Source: Flavobacterium sp. LC2016-01 (GTDB lineage Bacteria; Bacteroidota; Bacteroidia; Flavobacteriales; Flavobacteriaceae). Taken from it: a stretch of 64,000 bases of DNA. The stretch covers positions 124,001-188,000 of the forward strand of contig NZ_WMIC01000008.1 in the NCBI RefSeq assembly GCF_009711135.1, given 5' to 3'. Position 1 is the first letter of the stretch. Each line of letters starts with the position of its first letter. This document shows, one piece after another, positions 1-7,909 of the stretch. The notes under the pieces were generated by a model that worked only from the letters and a program-made list of their open reading frames with translations, had not been told where the DNA came from and did not search any database. Position numbers and translations under genes: made by a program.

Positions 1-1064
1 TTTATTTAGCCGTTTCTAGAACAAATAACGTTAGTGAAAATATACTTTATGGTACGCAAATAACAACTATTTTATTATCTGTCGCTTACAGTTATCTGCA
101 AATAAAAAGTCCGAAAGAAGAAGGAAAAATGTTCAGCACAATTTTGCCTGTTATCCAAAATTTATGGATAATAGCTTTACTGTTTATTCAGGTAGAGACA
201 GTTTATTTAGCCCCAATATTTATGCTGCTGGCAATTCTTAATTTTGGTTTGATTTTGTACAGAAAAATAGATTTGCCTTCAGAATCGGTTTTGGTTATAG
301 GGCTTTTATCTGTTCTGACGTCTGTTTTTTACAGTATCAAAACGCTTAATAGTTTTACTTTATTAGACTGGATTTTACAGCTTTCAGCCATTGTTTTGTT
401 GATTGTCTTAGTTCTTTTAATTCATAAAAAAGAGTTTATTAAATCGCTGAAGATAGATTATCAAATTGCTGTAAACATTTGGCTTTCTATTATTATGTTC
501 ACGCAATTAGAACACAAATGGCTTCCTGTATTTTGGGCAACAACGGCTATTGTAAACTTATTACTGTATTATAAAAAGATTGGAAACAAAAAAGAAATCA
601 GTATTCTTTATTATTTGCTGGCTAATTTTCATCTAGCATTTGTAAGTTTCAGTTATTACGATTCTAAATTTGAATTTGTTTACCTAATCATATTTGCCTT
701 ATTGGCATTGTATATTTTTATTATTTACAAATACATCGAAGACTTTGAGTTTAGAAACAGTATCATTATTTATCCCGCAACATTTAGTATCGGATTGTTT
801 TTATTTCTTTCGTTTGACAAAGGAATCTTAACATTCTTCTGGATTTTAGAATCATTAGGTTTGCTGATACTCGGAATTATTCTAAAAGAAAAATACTTCC
901 GTTACGTTTCGCTTTCCTTAGTTGGTGTCTGTGTCGTTCGATTAATGTTTTTCGATTTGTCAAATGCCGATTTCCTAATCAGAGCATTAGTTTTATTAGG
1001 TGTTGGAGTAGTGCTTTTAGTGATGAATACTTTATTTAAAAAATATAAAGAGCGATTTGATTAA
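1..1064 (+). CDS. DUF2339 membrane protein, 5'-truncated by window edge
   Basis: The reading frame is open from the first bases of the window, so this is the C-terminal part of a larger protein rather than a gene starting at the ATG at 129. The visible part is almost entirely hydrophobic, with about ten predicted membrane segments. It ends with a block (RYVSLSLVGVCVVRLMFFDL, then a last hydrophobic helix and a basic tail) that resembles the end of DUF2339 predicted membrane proteins. The family has no firmly established function. A strong bidirectional-looking terminator follows directly. The DUF2339 call rests on the C-terminal block and topology only. Confidence 0.7.
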   Translation, partial: YLAVSRTNNVSENILYGTQITTILLSVAYSYLQIKSPKEEGKMFSTILPVIQNLWIIALLFIQVETVYLAPIFMLLAILNFGLILYRKIDLPSESVLVIGLLSVLTSVFYSIKTLNSFTLLDWILQLSAIVLLIVLVLLIHKKEFIKSLKIDYQIAVNIWLSIIMFTQLEHKWLPVFWATTAIVNLLLYYKKIGNKKEISILYYLLANFHLAFVSFSYYDSKFEFVYLIIFALLALYIFIIYKYIEDFEFRNSIIIYPATFSIGLFLFLSFDKGILTFFWILESLGLLILGIILKEKYFRYVSLSLVGVCVVRLMFFDLSNADFLIRALVLLGVGVVLLVMNTLFKKYKERFD

Positions 1065-1082
1065 AAAAGAGTTTTGTTATAT

Positions 1083-1126
1083 AAAAAAAGCCACAGGTTC
1101 AAATAAATGAATTTGTGGCTTTTTTT
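1083..1126. terminator. Intrinsic terminator, usable in both directions
   Basis: An A-run, about 18 paired positions including two G-T pairs (GCCACAGGTTCA against TGAATTTGTGGC), a 6-nt loop and a T-run. It sits between the convergent DUF2339 gene and the minus-strand gene at 1208-1465 and can serve both. Confidence 0.8.
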
Positions 1127-1207
1127 AATTCAAGTTTCGGATGAATTGGTATAACAAGTTCTTAAGCAGAAATGCTTAAGGATTTGTCTTCCCTATAGGA
1201 AACGGAT

Positions 1208-1465
1208 CTATTTTTCTTCTTCTAAATTATCAGCAGCAGAAATCTGGTCCAGTATATTGGTCTGGTTGGGTGAAATATAGTTTTTTACTTCTCCAGTATT
1301 TTCTTTCTTAAAAAGAATATCTAAGGCATTGTATAGTTTTAATAAAACATCTCTATCAGCTTTTTCGATTTCTAAAGCGGTATTAAAATTAAAAACGTAA
1401 TTATTAGAATTACGTACTTCTACTTTTATTGTTTTTGATGTGATTTTAAACTTGACAATATCCAT
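1208..1465 (-). CDS. Hypothetical protein, 85 aa
   Basis: A small open frame on the minus strand that I do not recognise. It starts with MDIVKFKITSK and is predicted to be a soluble, mixed alpha/beta protein with an acidic C-terminus (NLEEEK). There is no signal peptide, cysteine or obvious motif. It stands alone between the terminator at about 1.1 kb and tRNA-Met, on the same strand as the tRNA. It could be read through from the tRNA transcript, but the tRNA has its own terminator. Codon use looks like that of its neighbours, which supports a real gene. Confidence 0.6.
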   Translation of the reverse strand: MDIVKFKITSKTIKVEVRNSNNYVFNFNTALEIEKADRDVLLKLYNALDILFKKENTGEVKNYISPNQTNILDQISAADNLEEEK

Positions 1466-1556
1466 TGTTTATAAATTACTTAGATTGTAAATTACTATTT
1501 TAATGAGGGTCATGTAAATATAACCACAATTCCGCTATAATTACAAACTGTTATAA

Positions 1557-1589
1557 ATAAAAAAACATCACTTTAATAAGTGATGTTTT
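1557..1589 (-). terminator. Terminator of tRNA-Met
   Basis: A 12-bp perfect stem (AAAACATCACTT pairing with AAGTGATGTTTT, loop TAAT) followed on the minus strand by a T-run. It lies 7 nt beyond the tRNA 3' end. Confidence 0.85.
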
Positions 1590-1595
1590 ACCTAG

Positions 1596-1669
1596 TAGCG
1601 AGGACGGGAGTTGAACCCGTGACCTCAGGGTTATGAATCCTGCGCTCTAACCAACTGAGCTACCTCGCC
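1596..1669 (-). tRNA. tRNA-Met (anticodon CAT)
   Basis: A 74-nt cloverleaf on the minus strand: a 7-bp acceptor stem closing with a G1-U72 wobble, a D stem GCTC/GAGC, an anticodon loop TTCATAA, and a T arm ACGGG-TTCAACT-CCCGT. The CCA end is not encoded. The anticodon stem has only two G-C pairs next to the loop and ends in an A-C opposition, so it lacks the three consecutive G-C pairs of an initiator tRNA. I therefore read it as elongator Met. A CAT tRNA modified to read Ile (ATA) codons cannot be fully excluded from sequence alone. Confidence 0.93.
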
Positions 1670-1705
1670 TGGACTGCAAGTGGAATGATTTCCTCATTGC
1701 GGGTG

Positions 1706-1735
1706 CAAAGATAGAAATAATATTAAAGCGTACAA
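1706..1735 (-). promoter_or_regulatory. Bacteroidota-type promoter of tRNA-Met
   Basis: On the minus strand there is a -33 TTG (1733-1735), a 19-nt spacer and a perfect -7 TATCTTTG (1706-1713), about 37 nt upstream of the mature tRNA 5' end. It matches the TTG-N17..23-TAnnTTTG consensus known for this phylum. Confidence 0.75.
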
Positions 1736-1822
1736 GCATAAAATGAAGAAAAAAAAATATTTTTAAAAACGCATTGTTTTTGGACATATATTCTTATATT
1801 TCGAAAAAATTAAACGCAGCAC

Positions 1823-2215
1823 ATGGATTCAAAAATACGTTACGAAATCGAGTTCCCGATCAATTCTTCGCCGCAATTATTGTATCAATATATATCAACG
1901 CCTTCAGGTCTGTCAGAATGGTTTGCAGACAATGTAAATTCAAGAGGCGAATTTTTTACTTTTATTTGGAATGACTCACAGGAAAAGGCGCGTTTGGCAT
2001 CTAAAAAAACAGGTGAAAAAGTAAAATTTAAATGGGTTGATGAAAGCAGCAAGGATACGGAGTATTTTTTTGAACTACATATTTTAGTAGATGAATTAAC
2101 GAAAGATGTGTCTCTAATGGTGGTTGATTTTGCTGAAAAAGAAGAAGTAGGTGAGGCTAAACAATTGTGGGAGAATCAAATCTCAGATTTGAAACATCTT
2201 ATAGGTTCTGTTTAG
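1823..2215 (+). CDS. START-like / SRPBCC domain protein
   Basis: A 130-residue soluble protein. The N-terminal part (IRYEIEFPINSSPQLLYQYI, then the pattern SGLSEWFAD) is the start of the helix-grip fold found in SRPBCC/AHA1-like proteins, and the length matches a single domain. The ligand or partner is unknown. A terminator hairpin follows 28 nt after the stop. The start at 1823 is preferred over an overlapping frame beginning at 1774, because the family pattern is in this frame and the stop codon precedes the terminator. Confidence 0.8.
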   Translation: MDSKIRYEIEFPINSSPQLLYQYISTPSGLSEWFADNVNSRGEFFTFIWNDSQEKARLASKKTGEKVKFKWVDESSKDTEYFFELHILVDELTKDVSLMVVDFAEKEEVGEAKQLWENQISDLKHLIGSV

Positions 2216-2235
2216 TATAAAACTATTTTATCCCT

Positions 2236-2243
2236 TATATTTG
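2236..2243 (+). promoter_or_regulatory. -7 element of the aminotransferase gene
   Basis: TATATTTG matches the Bacteroidota -7 consensus TAnnTTTG, 27 nt before the ATG at 2270. I see no clear -33 TTG at the right distance. It directly abuts the hairpin at 2244-2269. Confidence 0.45.
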
Positions 2244-2269
2244 CCCTGAACAAAATTCAGGGTTTTTTT
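2244..2269 (+). terminator. Hairpin plus T7 run abutting the next start codon
   Basis: CCCTGAA pairs with TTCAGGG across a CAAAA loop and is followed by seven T. The next base is the A of the ATG of the aminotransferase gene. It looks like the terminator of the START-like gene, but it occupies the whole translation-initiation region of the next gene. Confidence 0.65.
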
Positions 2270-3106
2270 ATGATCAATTTTAACGGAAACATAGCGCAGG
2301 AAGAAAATATACTAACTCAAAATCGTGCTTTTTTATACGGAGACGGCGTTTTTGAAACAGTGAAAATTATAAACAATAAAATTTTGTTTCTTGAAGATCA
2401 TTATTTCCGTTTAATGGCTTCAATGCGTGTCGTTAGAATGGAGATTCCTATGAATTTTACAATGGAATATTTTGAAGAACAAGTTTTAAAGCTAGTTCAG
2501 GAAAAAAATATTGCAGCATCAGCAAGAGCGAGAATCACTGTTTTTAGAAATGATGGCGGATTATATTTGCCAAAAACCAATGAAGTTTCGTTTTTAATTC
2601 ATGCAACGCCTCTTGAGAACACTCTGTACGCTTTAAATACGTCTGAATATGAAGTTGATTTGTATAAAGACTTCTATGTGACAAAACAATTATTATCGTC
2701 GATTAAAACGACAAATAAGATGATTAATGTAACAGGAAGTATTTTTGCTCATGAAAATGGTTTGGCAAATTGTATTTTAGTTAATGATACAAAAAATGTA
2801 GTTGAAGCGCTTCAAGGAAATCTCTTTATGCTTTCGGGTAAAAAATTGATTACACCGCCAATTTCTGAAGGATGTTTGAACGGAATTATGCGCAAGCAAA
2901 TTTTGGCCTTGGCAAAAAAAGTGGAAGGCATAGAAGTACTAGAAGAGATAATTTCACCGTTTGATCTTCAAAAAGCGGACGAATTATTCTTGACAAATGT
3001 AATCACAGGAATACAGCCGATAACCAAATATCGAAAAAAAGAGTTTACAAGTAATCTGGCTCATTTATTAGTGCAGCGACTAAATGATTCCATATCTGAA
3101 AATTAA
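2270..3106 (+). CDS. Aminotransferase class IV (PLP fold type IV)
   Basis: A 278-residue PLP enzyme of the branched-chain aminotransferase / aminodeoxychorismate lyase / D-amino-acid aminotransferase family. The N-terminal pattern NRAFLYGDGVFET (residues 18-30) and the SIKTTNK pattern, with the likely PLP lysine at residue 146, are the family hallmarks. The C-terminal part carries LTNVITGIQPI. The sequence alone does not separate a PabC-type lyase, which would make p-aminobenzoate, from a transaminase. The length is closest to PabC-like members. Its stop codon overlaps the stop of the facing yqgE-type gene. Confidence 0.85.
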   Translation: MINFNGNIAQEENILTQNRAFLYGDGVFETVKIINNKILFLEDHYFRLMASMRVVRMEIPMNFTMEYFEEQVLKLVQEKNIAASARARITVFRNDGGLYLPKTNEVSFLIHATPLENTLYALNTSEYEVDLYKDFYVTKQLLSSIKTTNKMINVTGSIFAHENGLANCILVNDTKNVVEALQGNLFMLSGKKLITPPISEGCLNGIMRKQILALAKKVEGIEVLEEIISPFDLQKADELFLTNVITGIQPITKYRKKEFTSNLAHLLVQRLNDSISEN

Positions 3107-3117
3107 TTCAGATATGG
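3090..3117. terminator. 11-bp inverted repeat spanning two convergent stop codons
   Basis: CCATATCTGAA pairs perfectly with TTCAGATATGG around a 6-nt AATTAA loop. The loop contains the shared TTAA that holds the stop codons of both convergent genes, so the two arms encode the last residues of each protein. It is probably a bidirectional transcription end; neither side has a long T-run. Confidence 0.6.
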
Positions 3118-3663
3118 GTTTTCAGGTGCATTTGACCAAATAAGATAATCACCGCCAAGCTCAAGAATTTGTTCTTTCCAGAAATGCGTGGTTGATTTCC
3201 CGATAATTTTGTTTTTGTAATTATTATCAGCGATGATCCAGGAGTTTCCCTGCATTTCATTTTCAAGCTGATTTTCGTCCCAGCCGGTATAACCTAAGAA
3301 AAAACGAATATTATTTTTACTAATAGATCCGTCGTTTATTAAGTCTTTCGTCGATTCAAAATCGCCTCCCCAATAAATTCCATTAGAAATCTCGACACTA
3401 TTCGGGATCAGTTCTGGAATATTGTGAATGAAATATAGATTGTCCTGCTCAACAGGGCCTCCGTTGTATATTTTAAAATTGGCATCAATCTCTGGGATTA
3501 AATCATTAATAGTATATTTTAAAGGCTTATTAATGATAAATCCAATTGATCCTTCTTTGTTATGGTCTGCTAATAAAATTACCGATCTGTTAAATGATAA
3601 ATCTCCAATTATTGAAGGCTCGGCAATAAGCAGGTGTCCTTTTTTTAATTTTTCTGAAATCAT
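3103..3663 (-). CDS. YqgE/AlgH family protein (UPF0301)
   Basis: A protein of about 186 residues starting MISEKLKKGHLLIAEPSI, which is the usual N-terminus of this family. An in-frame ATG 69 nt further upstream (3732) would add 23 atypical residues and is rejected. The pattern SVILLADHNKEGSIGFIINK and the GYTGWDENQLENE block are family signatures. The function is not settled; in Pseudomonas the homologue is known as AlgH. It faces the aminotransferase gene and overlaps it by 4 bp. Its own promoter is not obvious. Confidence 0.9.
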   Translation of the reverse strand: MISEKLKKGHLLIAEPSIIGDLSFNRSVILLADHNKEGSIGFIINKPLKYTINDLIPEIDANFKIYNGGPVEQDNLYFIHNIPELIPNSVEISNGIYWGGDFESTKDLINDGSISKNNIRFFLGYTGWDENQLENEMQGNSWIIADNNYKNKIIGKSTTHFWKEQILELGGDYLIWSNAPENPYLN

Positions 3664-3734
3664 ACGGCTACAATTTTTATTAAATTTAGTCATAAAATTT
3701 TGAACTGCACAAAAAAAATCGTTAAAGCGCACAA

Positions 3735-3760
3735 AAAAACCCTCCTAATGGAGGGTTTTA
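3735..3760 (-). terminator. Terminator downstream of HU
   Basis: A 10-bp stem, AAAACCCTCC / GGAGGGTTTT, with a TAAT loop. On the minus strand it is followed by a T-run. It lies 32 nt after the HU stop. Confidence 0.85.
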
Positions 3761-3791
3761 ATTATATTATAAGTTTAGAGAACTTTCTTAC

Positions 3792-4064
3792 TTAGTTCAC
3801 TGCACCTTCTAATTCAGCTCCTGCTTTGAATTTTACTACATTTTTAGCTGCGATTTTGATAGTTTTTCCTGTTTGAGGATTTCTACCGTCTCTAGCAGCT
3901 CTAGCAGATACTGACCAAGATCCGAAACCTACTAATGAAATTCTTCCTCCTTTTTTCAAAGTAGTTCCTACATTTCCTAAAAATGACTCTAAAGCTAATT
4001 TTGCCGCAGCTTTTGTGATTCCTGCATCAGCAGCGATAGCATCGATTAATTCTGATTTGTTCAT
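3792..4064 (-). CDS. HU-family DNA-binding protein
   Basis: A 90-residue nucleoid protein, the exact size of bacterial HU. The order is an N-terminal helical dimerisation part (MNKSELIDAIAADAGITKAA), the FGSWSVSARAARDGRNPQTG beta-arm region with the conserved RNPQTG proline tip, and a C-terminal helix. It bends and compacts DNA in the cytoplasm. It is a single-gene unit with its own promoter (4109-4138) and terminator, as expected for an abundant protein. Confidence 0.96.
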   Translation of the reverse strand: MNKSELIDAIAADAGITKAAAKLALESFLGNVGTTLKKGGRISLVGFGSWSVSARAARDGRNPQTGKTIKIAAKNVVKFKAGAELEGAVN

Positions 4065-4108
4065 AATAATTAGTTATTAATTGTTGGTTAAAAAAAATTG
4101 TTAATACA

Positions 4109-4138
4109 CAAATTTAGTAGGAAATCCGTTGCGTGCAA
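4109..4138 (-). promoter_or_regulatory. Promoter of the HU gene
   Basis: On the minus strand there is a -33 TTG (4136-4138), a 19-nt spacer and a -7 TAAATTTG (4109-4116), 45 nt upstream of the HU start codon. This is a full match to the TTG / TAnnTTTG promoter type. Confidence 0.75.
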
Positions 4139-4244
4139 GTGTTTTCTTTAATTTTAGCAATAATTGTTAATAACTTGTTTTTTTTGTTCATAAAGCATGT
4201 TATTCATCGATAAAAATCAGGTAGAAACCCCTGTTTTACTGAGG

Positions 4245-5192
4245 TTAATAGACCTTTGCACTATCAGAAAAAGTAATGCCATTTAGTATTTCTGCGGCCT
4301 GCATTCTCTTTTTTCCTGGAAATTGCAAGCTTAAAAGCTGAATGAAGCCGTCTTTAACTGCAATTTTGATTTCTTTTTTACTGCTGATCAGTTTTCCAGA
4401 TTCGTGTGAATGTGTTTCCAAAATCAATTTTGCATCATAAATTTTAATGTTCAATTCTTCATTTTTATCTTTCAAAAAACACCAAGATGCAGGATAAGGA
4501 CTTAAACCGCGAATTAGATTGTTGATTTCGTCTCCAGATTTTGTCCAGTCTATTTTACAGTTTTCCTTGTTTAGTTTGTATGCTGTTTTGATTTCGTCAT
4601 TGTCCTGTTGAATTGTAGTGGTTACATTTCCGTTTTCAATAACCTTTAAAGTGTCAATTACAGTTGTGCTTCCCAAGTTCATCAATCGGTCGTGCAATTG
4701 TCCGGCATTTTCTGTTGGTTCAATCGCAATTTCCGAATTTAAAATCATTGCTCCGGTATCAATTTTATCATCGATAAAGAAAGTTGTCACGCCGGTTTTG
4801 GTTTCACCATTAATAATAGCCCAATTTATTGGGGCCGCGCCACGATAATTTGGCAGCAGCGAAGCATGAAGATTAAATGTTCCTAAACTTGGCATTTCCC
4901 AAACTACTTTTGGCAACATTCTAAAGGCTACAACAATTTGTAAATTGGCATTCAAAGCTTTTAATTCGGCTAAAAAACTTTCGTCTTTTAAATTTGTCGG
5001 CTGTAATAAAGTAAGGTTGTTTTCTAACGCATATTCCTTCACTGCTGAATATTTTATTTTTTGTCCGCGTCCAGCCGGTTTATCTGCAGCTGTAATAACG
5101 CCGACAACATCGTAATTGTTTTTGATAATGGTATCCAAAATGCCAACAGCAAATTCTGGAGTTCCCATAAATATAATTCGTAATTTTTCCAT
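4245..5192 (-). CDS. fmt: Methionyl-tRNA formyltransferase
   Basis: This enzyme transfers a formyl group from 10-formyltetrahydrofolate to initiator Met-tRNA. At 315 residues it has the full family length. The catalytic core shows Asn107 and His109 in NLHASLLPNYRG and Asp145 in DDKIDTG, matching the known Asn/His/Asp triad. The C-terminal OB-like part binds tRNA. Its start codon overlaps the recQ stop by one base (TAATG), so the two genes are probably translationally coupled in a recQ-fmt unit. Confidence 0.96.
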   Translation of the reverse strand: MEKLRIIFMGTPEFAVGILDTIIKNNYDVVGVITAADKPAGRGQKIKYSAVKEYALENNLTLLQPTNLKDESFLAELKALNANLQIVVAFRMLPKVVWEMPSLGTFNLHASLLPNYRGAAPINWAIINGETKTGVTTFFIDDKIDTGAMILNSEIAIEPTENAGQLHDRLMNLGSTTVIDTLKVIENGNVTTTIQQDNDEIKTAYKLNKENCKIDWTKSGDEINNLIRGLSPYPASWCFLKDKNEELNIKIYDAKLILETHSHESGKLISSKKEIKIAVKDGFIQLLSLQFPGKKRMQAAEILNGITFSDSAKVY

Positions 5193-7093
5193 TATGTTTT
5201 TAATGTGTATTTATTGTTTGCCAAAATAACGATGTGATTATTTTCTAATAATTCCTGAAGAACTACAATCACATCTTTGGCGTCTAGTTTGATTTGATTC
5301 TGAATTTCTCGCGAAGTTAATGCAGTTGCTTTTAATAAATGAAGAATTTTATCAGCAATAGAATCGGCTTCTGTAATTTTTCCTTTTTGAGTAATGCAAT
5401 AGGAGCAAACGCCACAATTCGATTTTGTTTCTTCTCCAAAATAATCCAAAACCAATCTATTCTTGCAGGTTTTGTCTTCCTTTATATAATAGAGTACAGA
5501 CGAAAGCTGATCGCGTTTCAGTTTGTTTTGTTTTTCCAGATATTTTGAAACTCGGTTTATCGTCAAATCATCTTCGCGTACTTCATTAAATAAAATTGTC
5601 GCGTCGTTGTTTTTAGATTTATATTCGATAATATCTTTTTCTTTTAATTTTTCTAGAACTACCGAAACCTGCTCTTCAGTATGATTTGATTTTTTAGCAA
5701 TCAGCGAAAGATTAAGCGGTGTTTTCATTTCGTGAACTCCAGGATATGTTCTTAAAATTGCCAAAATAATTTCTTCATCATTTGGATTCAGACTCATATA
5801 TCGAATCACTTCTTTCGATTCAATTAAAAATTGCATCGTAACTTTTTCTGAAAATTCCTGAGACATTGTAATGATTCCCTGCTGATTCAAAAACTGTAAA
5901 GCATTATAAGTTTTTAAAGTTGGGAAATCATATTTATTGCAAAAGTGATTCAATTTAAACGAATATGAATCGTCTAAACCTTCGCCATAAGCAATCTGAA
6001 AATAATTACAGAGTTTGACGTACATCGTTTTAAGAAACTTTTTATCTGGCAGGACATTTATAAATTGCTGTTCTGTCTGGTTTGCATCAGAATTGTTGAA
6101 TAATAAAACCGAAAATGCTTTCTCGCCATTTCGCCCCGCTCTTCCAGATTCCTGATAATAATTTTCTAAGTTTTCAGGCAGTTGTGTGTGAATAACCGTT
6201 TTTACATTGTCTTTGTCGATTCCCATTCCAAACGCATTTGTGGCCACAATAACCTGCGCTTGTTCAGACATCCACAATTGCATGTTTTTATCTTTTTCCT
6301 GAGAAGAAAGTCCGCCATGATAATATGTTGCTCTAAATCCTAATGATTGTAATTGAGTTGACATATTCAGGCACGATTTTCTATTTCGCACATATATAAT
6401 AGAAGGCTGGGGATTTTTCTTTAAAATCTGTTCAACGCGATACAATTTGTCTTCAACTTCAAAAACCATGTATGCAATATTTTTTCTTTCAAAAGATTGC
6501 TGAAAAAGTTGGGTGTCTTTTAATCCTAGCTCTGTTTTAATGTCTTCTACAGCTCTTGGTGTTGCCGTTGCAGTCAAAGCCAAAAATGGAATTTTAGGAA
6601 AGAATTTTTTAAGTTCCGAAATTTTTAAATAAGCCGGCCTAAAATCATGACCCCATTGCGAAACACAATGCGCTTCATCAATAGCAATTAAATTTATAGG
6701 AAGATTTTTGATTCGCTCCAAAATCCAGTCCGATTGCAAACGTTCTGGAGAAAGATAAAGGAATTTGTAATTTCCGAATTGACAATTGTCCAGAAGATCA
6801 ATAATTTCTTCAGTATGAATGCCGCCGGTAAGTGCAATGGCTTTAATATCTCTTTTTTGAAGATTTGCGACTTGATCTTTCATCAAGGCAATCAAAGGCG
6901 AGATAACCAAACAAATTCCTTCGTGCATCATAGCAGGAACCTGAAAACAAATCGATTTTCCGCCTCCGGTTGGCAGCAGCGCAAAAGTATCTTGCCCTTC
7001 TAAAACCGATTCAATAATTTCTTTTTGTAAAGGTCGGAAACTTTCGTGTTTCCAGTATTTTAAAAGAATTTCTTGTGCTTCCTGCATGGCCAA
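5192..7093 (-). CDS. RecQ-family ATP-dependent DNA helicase, short form
   Basis: A 633-residue superfamily 2 helicase that unwinds DNA 3'-5' during repair. It shows Walker A GGGKS (43-47), DEAH (139-142) followed by CVSQWGHDFRP, motif VI QESGRAGRNG, and a cysteine cluster (CKNR...CGVCSYC) of the RecQ zinc site near residues 545-568. The C-terminus ends in a small winged-helix-like part and I see no HRDC domain. Bacteroidota often carry a longer second RecQ, so I leave the symbol blank. A second ATG six bases in is equally possible as the start. Confidence 0.93.
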   Translation of the reverse strand: MAMQEAQEILLKYWKHESFRPLQKEIIESVLEGQDTFALLPTGGGKSICFQVPAMMHEGICLVISPLIALMKDQVANLQKRDIKAIALTGGIHTEEIIDLLDNCQFGNYKFLYLSPERLQSDWILERIKNLPINLIAIDEAHCVSQWGHDFRPAYLKISELKKFFPKIPFLALTATATPRAVEDIKTELGLKDTQLFQQSFERKNIAYMVFEVEDKLYRVEQILKKNPQPSIIYVRNRKSCLNMSTQLQSLGFRATYYHGGLSSQEKDKNMQLWMSEQAQVIVATNAFGMGIDKDNVKTVIHTQLPENLENYYQESGRAGRNGEKAFSVLLFNNSDANQTEQQFINVLPDKKFLKTMYVKLCNYFQIAYGEGLDDSYSFKLNHFCNKYDFPTLKTYNALQFLNQQGIITMSQEFSEKVTMQFLIESKEVIRYMSLNPNDEEIILAILRTYPGVHEMKTPLNLSLIAKKSNHTEEQVSVVLEKLKEKDIIEYKSKNNDATILFNEVREDDLTINRVSKYLEKQNKLKRDQLSSVLYYIKEDKTCKNRLVLDYFGEETKSNCGVCSYCITQKGKITEADSIADKILHLLKATALTSREIQNQIKLDAKDVIVVLQELLENNHIVILANNKYTLKT

Positions 7094-7152
7094 AGTGTTA
7101 AAGTTAAAAATTTAGAAATCAGTTTCTAGTTTTGCAACTTTAAACCCGGATG

Positions 7153-7707
7153 CTAAATTTTGTCTAAGATATAAAGAATTCTGTTTTCAACCGTATCTTT
7201 AGGAACTTCAATTAAATCGTAACCGTATTTCTTGTACGTTTCAATTAAGTGTTTCTGAATTGTCAATGCCTGTTCGAAATTCTCATAACGCTCTGTGTCG
7301 CTTTGATAAATTTCTTCCCAAGGGGGTAAAATAAAAGTTTTAGAATATTTAAAATCCTCACATGCTTTTACAAAATTTTCTGGATACTCGTCGCCAATAT
7401 AATCCATATAAGCCACAACATCTGGAATGCCGCGATCAATAAAAACTACATTATCAGGTTCTTTTTTAGCGTTTTCAAACTGTTGAATACGTCCTTCTAA
7501 AAGCATTTCGCTAAACAATAAAGGCTGTTCCAAGAACAATTGCTCGATGCCTCTTTTTTGAGCTTCAAGTGTAACTTCTCTAGAAATTTCAGGGTAACAA
7601 CAATAGCCACGAGCGACTAATTCGTTTATAAGCGTAGATTTTCCCGTACCAGGACCGCCAATGAGAACTATGATTTCTTTTTGCACTATTCTAAAAATAA
7701 AGGGCAA
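7153..7707 (-). CDS. AAA-type P-loop ATPase / kinase-like protein
   Basis: A 184-residue single-domain P-loop protein with Walker A GGPGTGKST near the N-terminus and VVFIDRG as a probable Walker B / LID-side motif. The layout resembles the NadR-like kinase family of AAA proteins with unknown substrates. The ATG at 7707 gives the extension MPFIFRIV before the core; a GTG at 7686 (VQKEIIVLIGG) would give the more usual short lead-in and may be the true start. It follows recQ on the same strand in reverse order, with a gap of about 60 nt. The substrate is unknown. Confidence 0.8.
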   Translation of the reverse strand: MPFIFRIVQKEIIVLIGGPGTGKSTLINELVARGYCCYPEISREVTLEAQKRGIEQLFLEQPLLFSEMLLEGRIQQFENAKKEPDNVVFIDRGIPDVVAYMDYIGDEYPENFVKACEDFKYSKTFILPPWEEIYQSDTERYENFEQALTIQKHLIETYKKYGYDLIEVPKDTVENRILYILDKI

Positions 7708-7772
7708 ATTTACCTAAACTTATTCATAATTAAAAAGAATATTTGCTTGAAGCGAAAAATTTGGCATTTTTA

Positions 7773-7870
7773 GCAGGCATGGGTTCCTGCTGTCCACTGC
7801 AATCTTTTGTTTTTTAAAGAAAAAAACAAAAGGATTTCCGCTTCCATCAGGGCTAGAGGAGAGGCATGGT
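7773..7870 (-). repeat. Structured intergenic element, copy 1
   Basis: An approximately 98-bp element whose shoulders TCCTGCTGTCCACT and CCATCAGGGCTAG occur again, identically, at 34138-34243. Between them is an imperfect hairpin of T-rich and A-rich arms, and a second small hairpin (GCAGG/CCTGC) lies at the left edge. Its minus-strand reading lies downstream of the lipoprotein gene at 7910 and in its sense direction. It may belong to a Flavobacteria-specific structured RNA family such as Flavo-1, which I cannot check here. Confidence 0.55.
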
Positions 7871-7909
7871 TTTGTTTTTGATAAATATATTTTATAATGT
7901 TCAATTAAA

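Noticed and set aside
1150..1203. Two small hairpins between the terminator and the 85-aa gene
   Set aside because: Short stems (8 bp or less) in AT-rich sequence with no second copy seen; no support for function.
1596..1669. Initiator tRNA-fMet
   Set aside because: Lacks the three consecutive G-C pairs in the anticodon stem and the 1-72 mismatch typical of initiators.
1774..1974. 66-codon plus-strand frame overlapping the START-like gene
   Set aside because: Wrong frame for the family pattern; ends inside the real gene.
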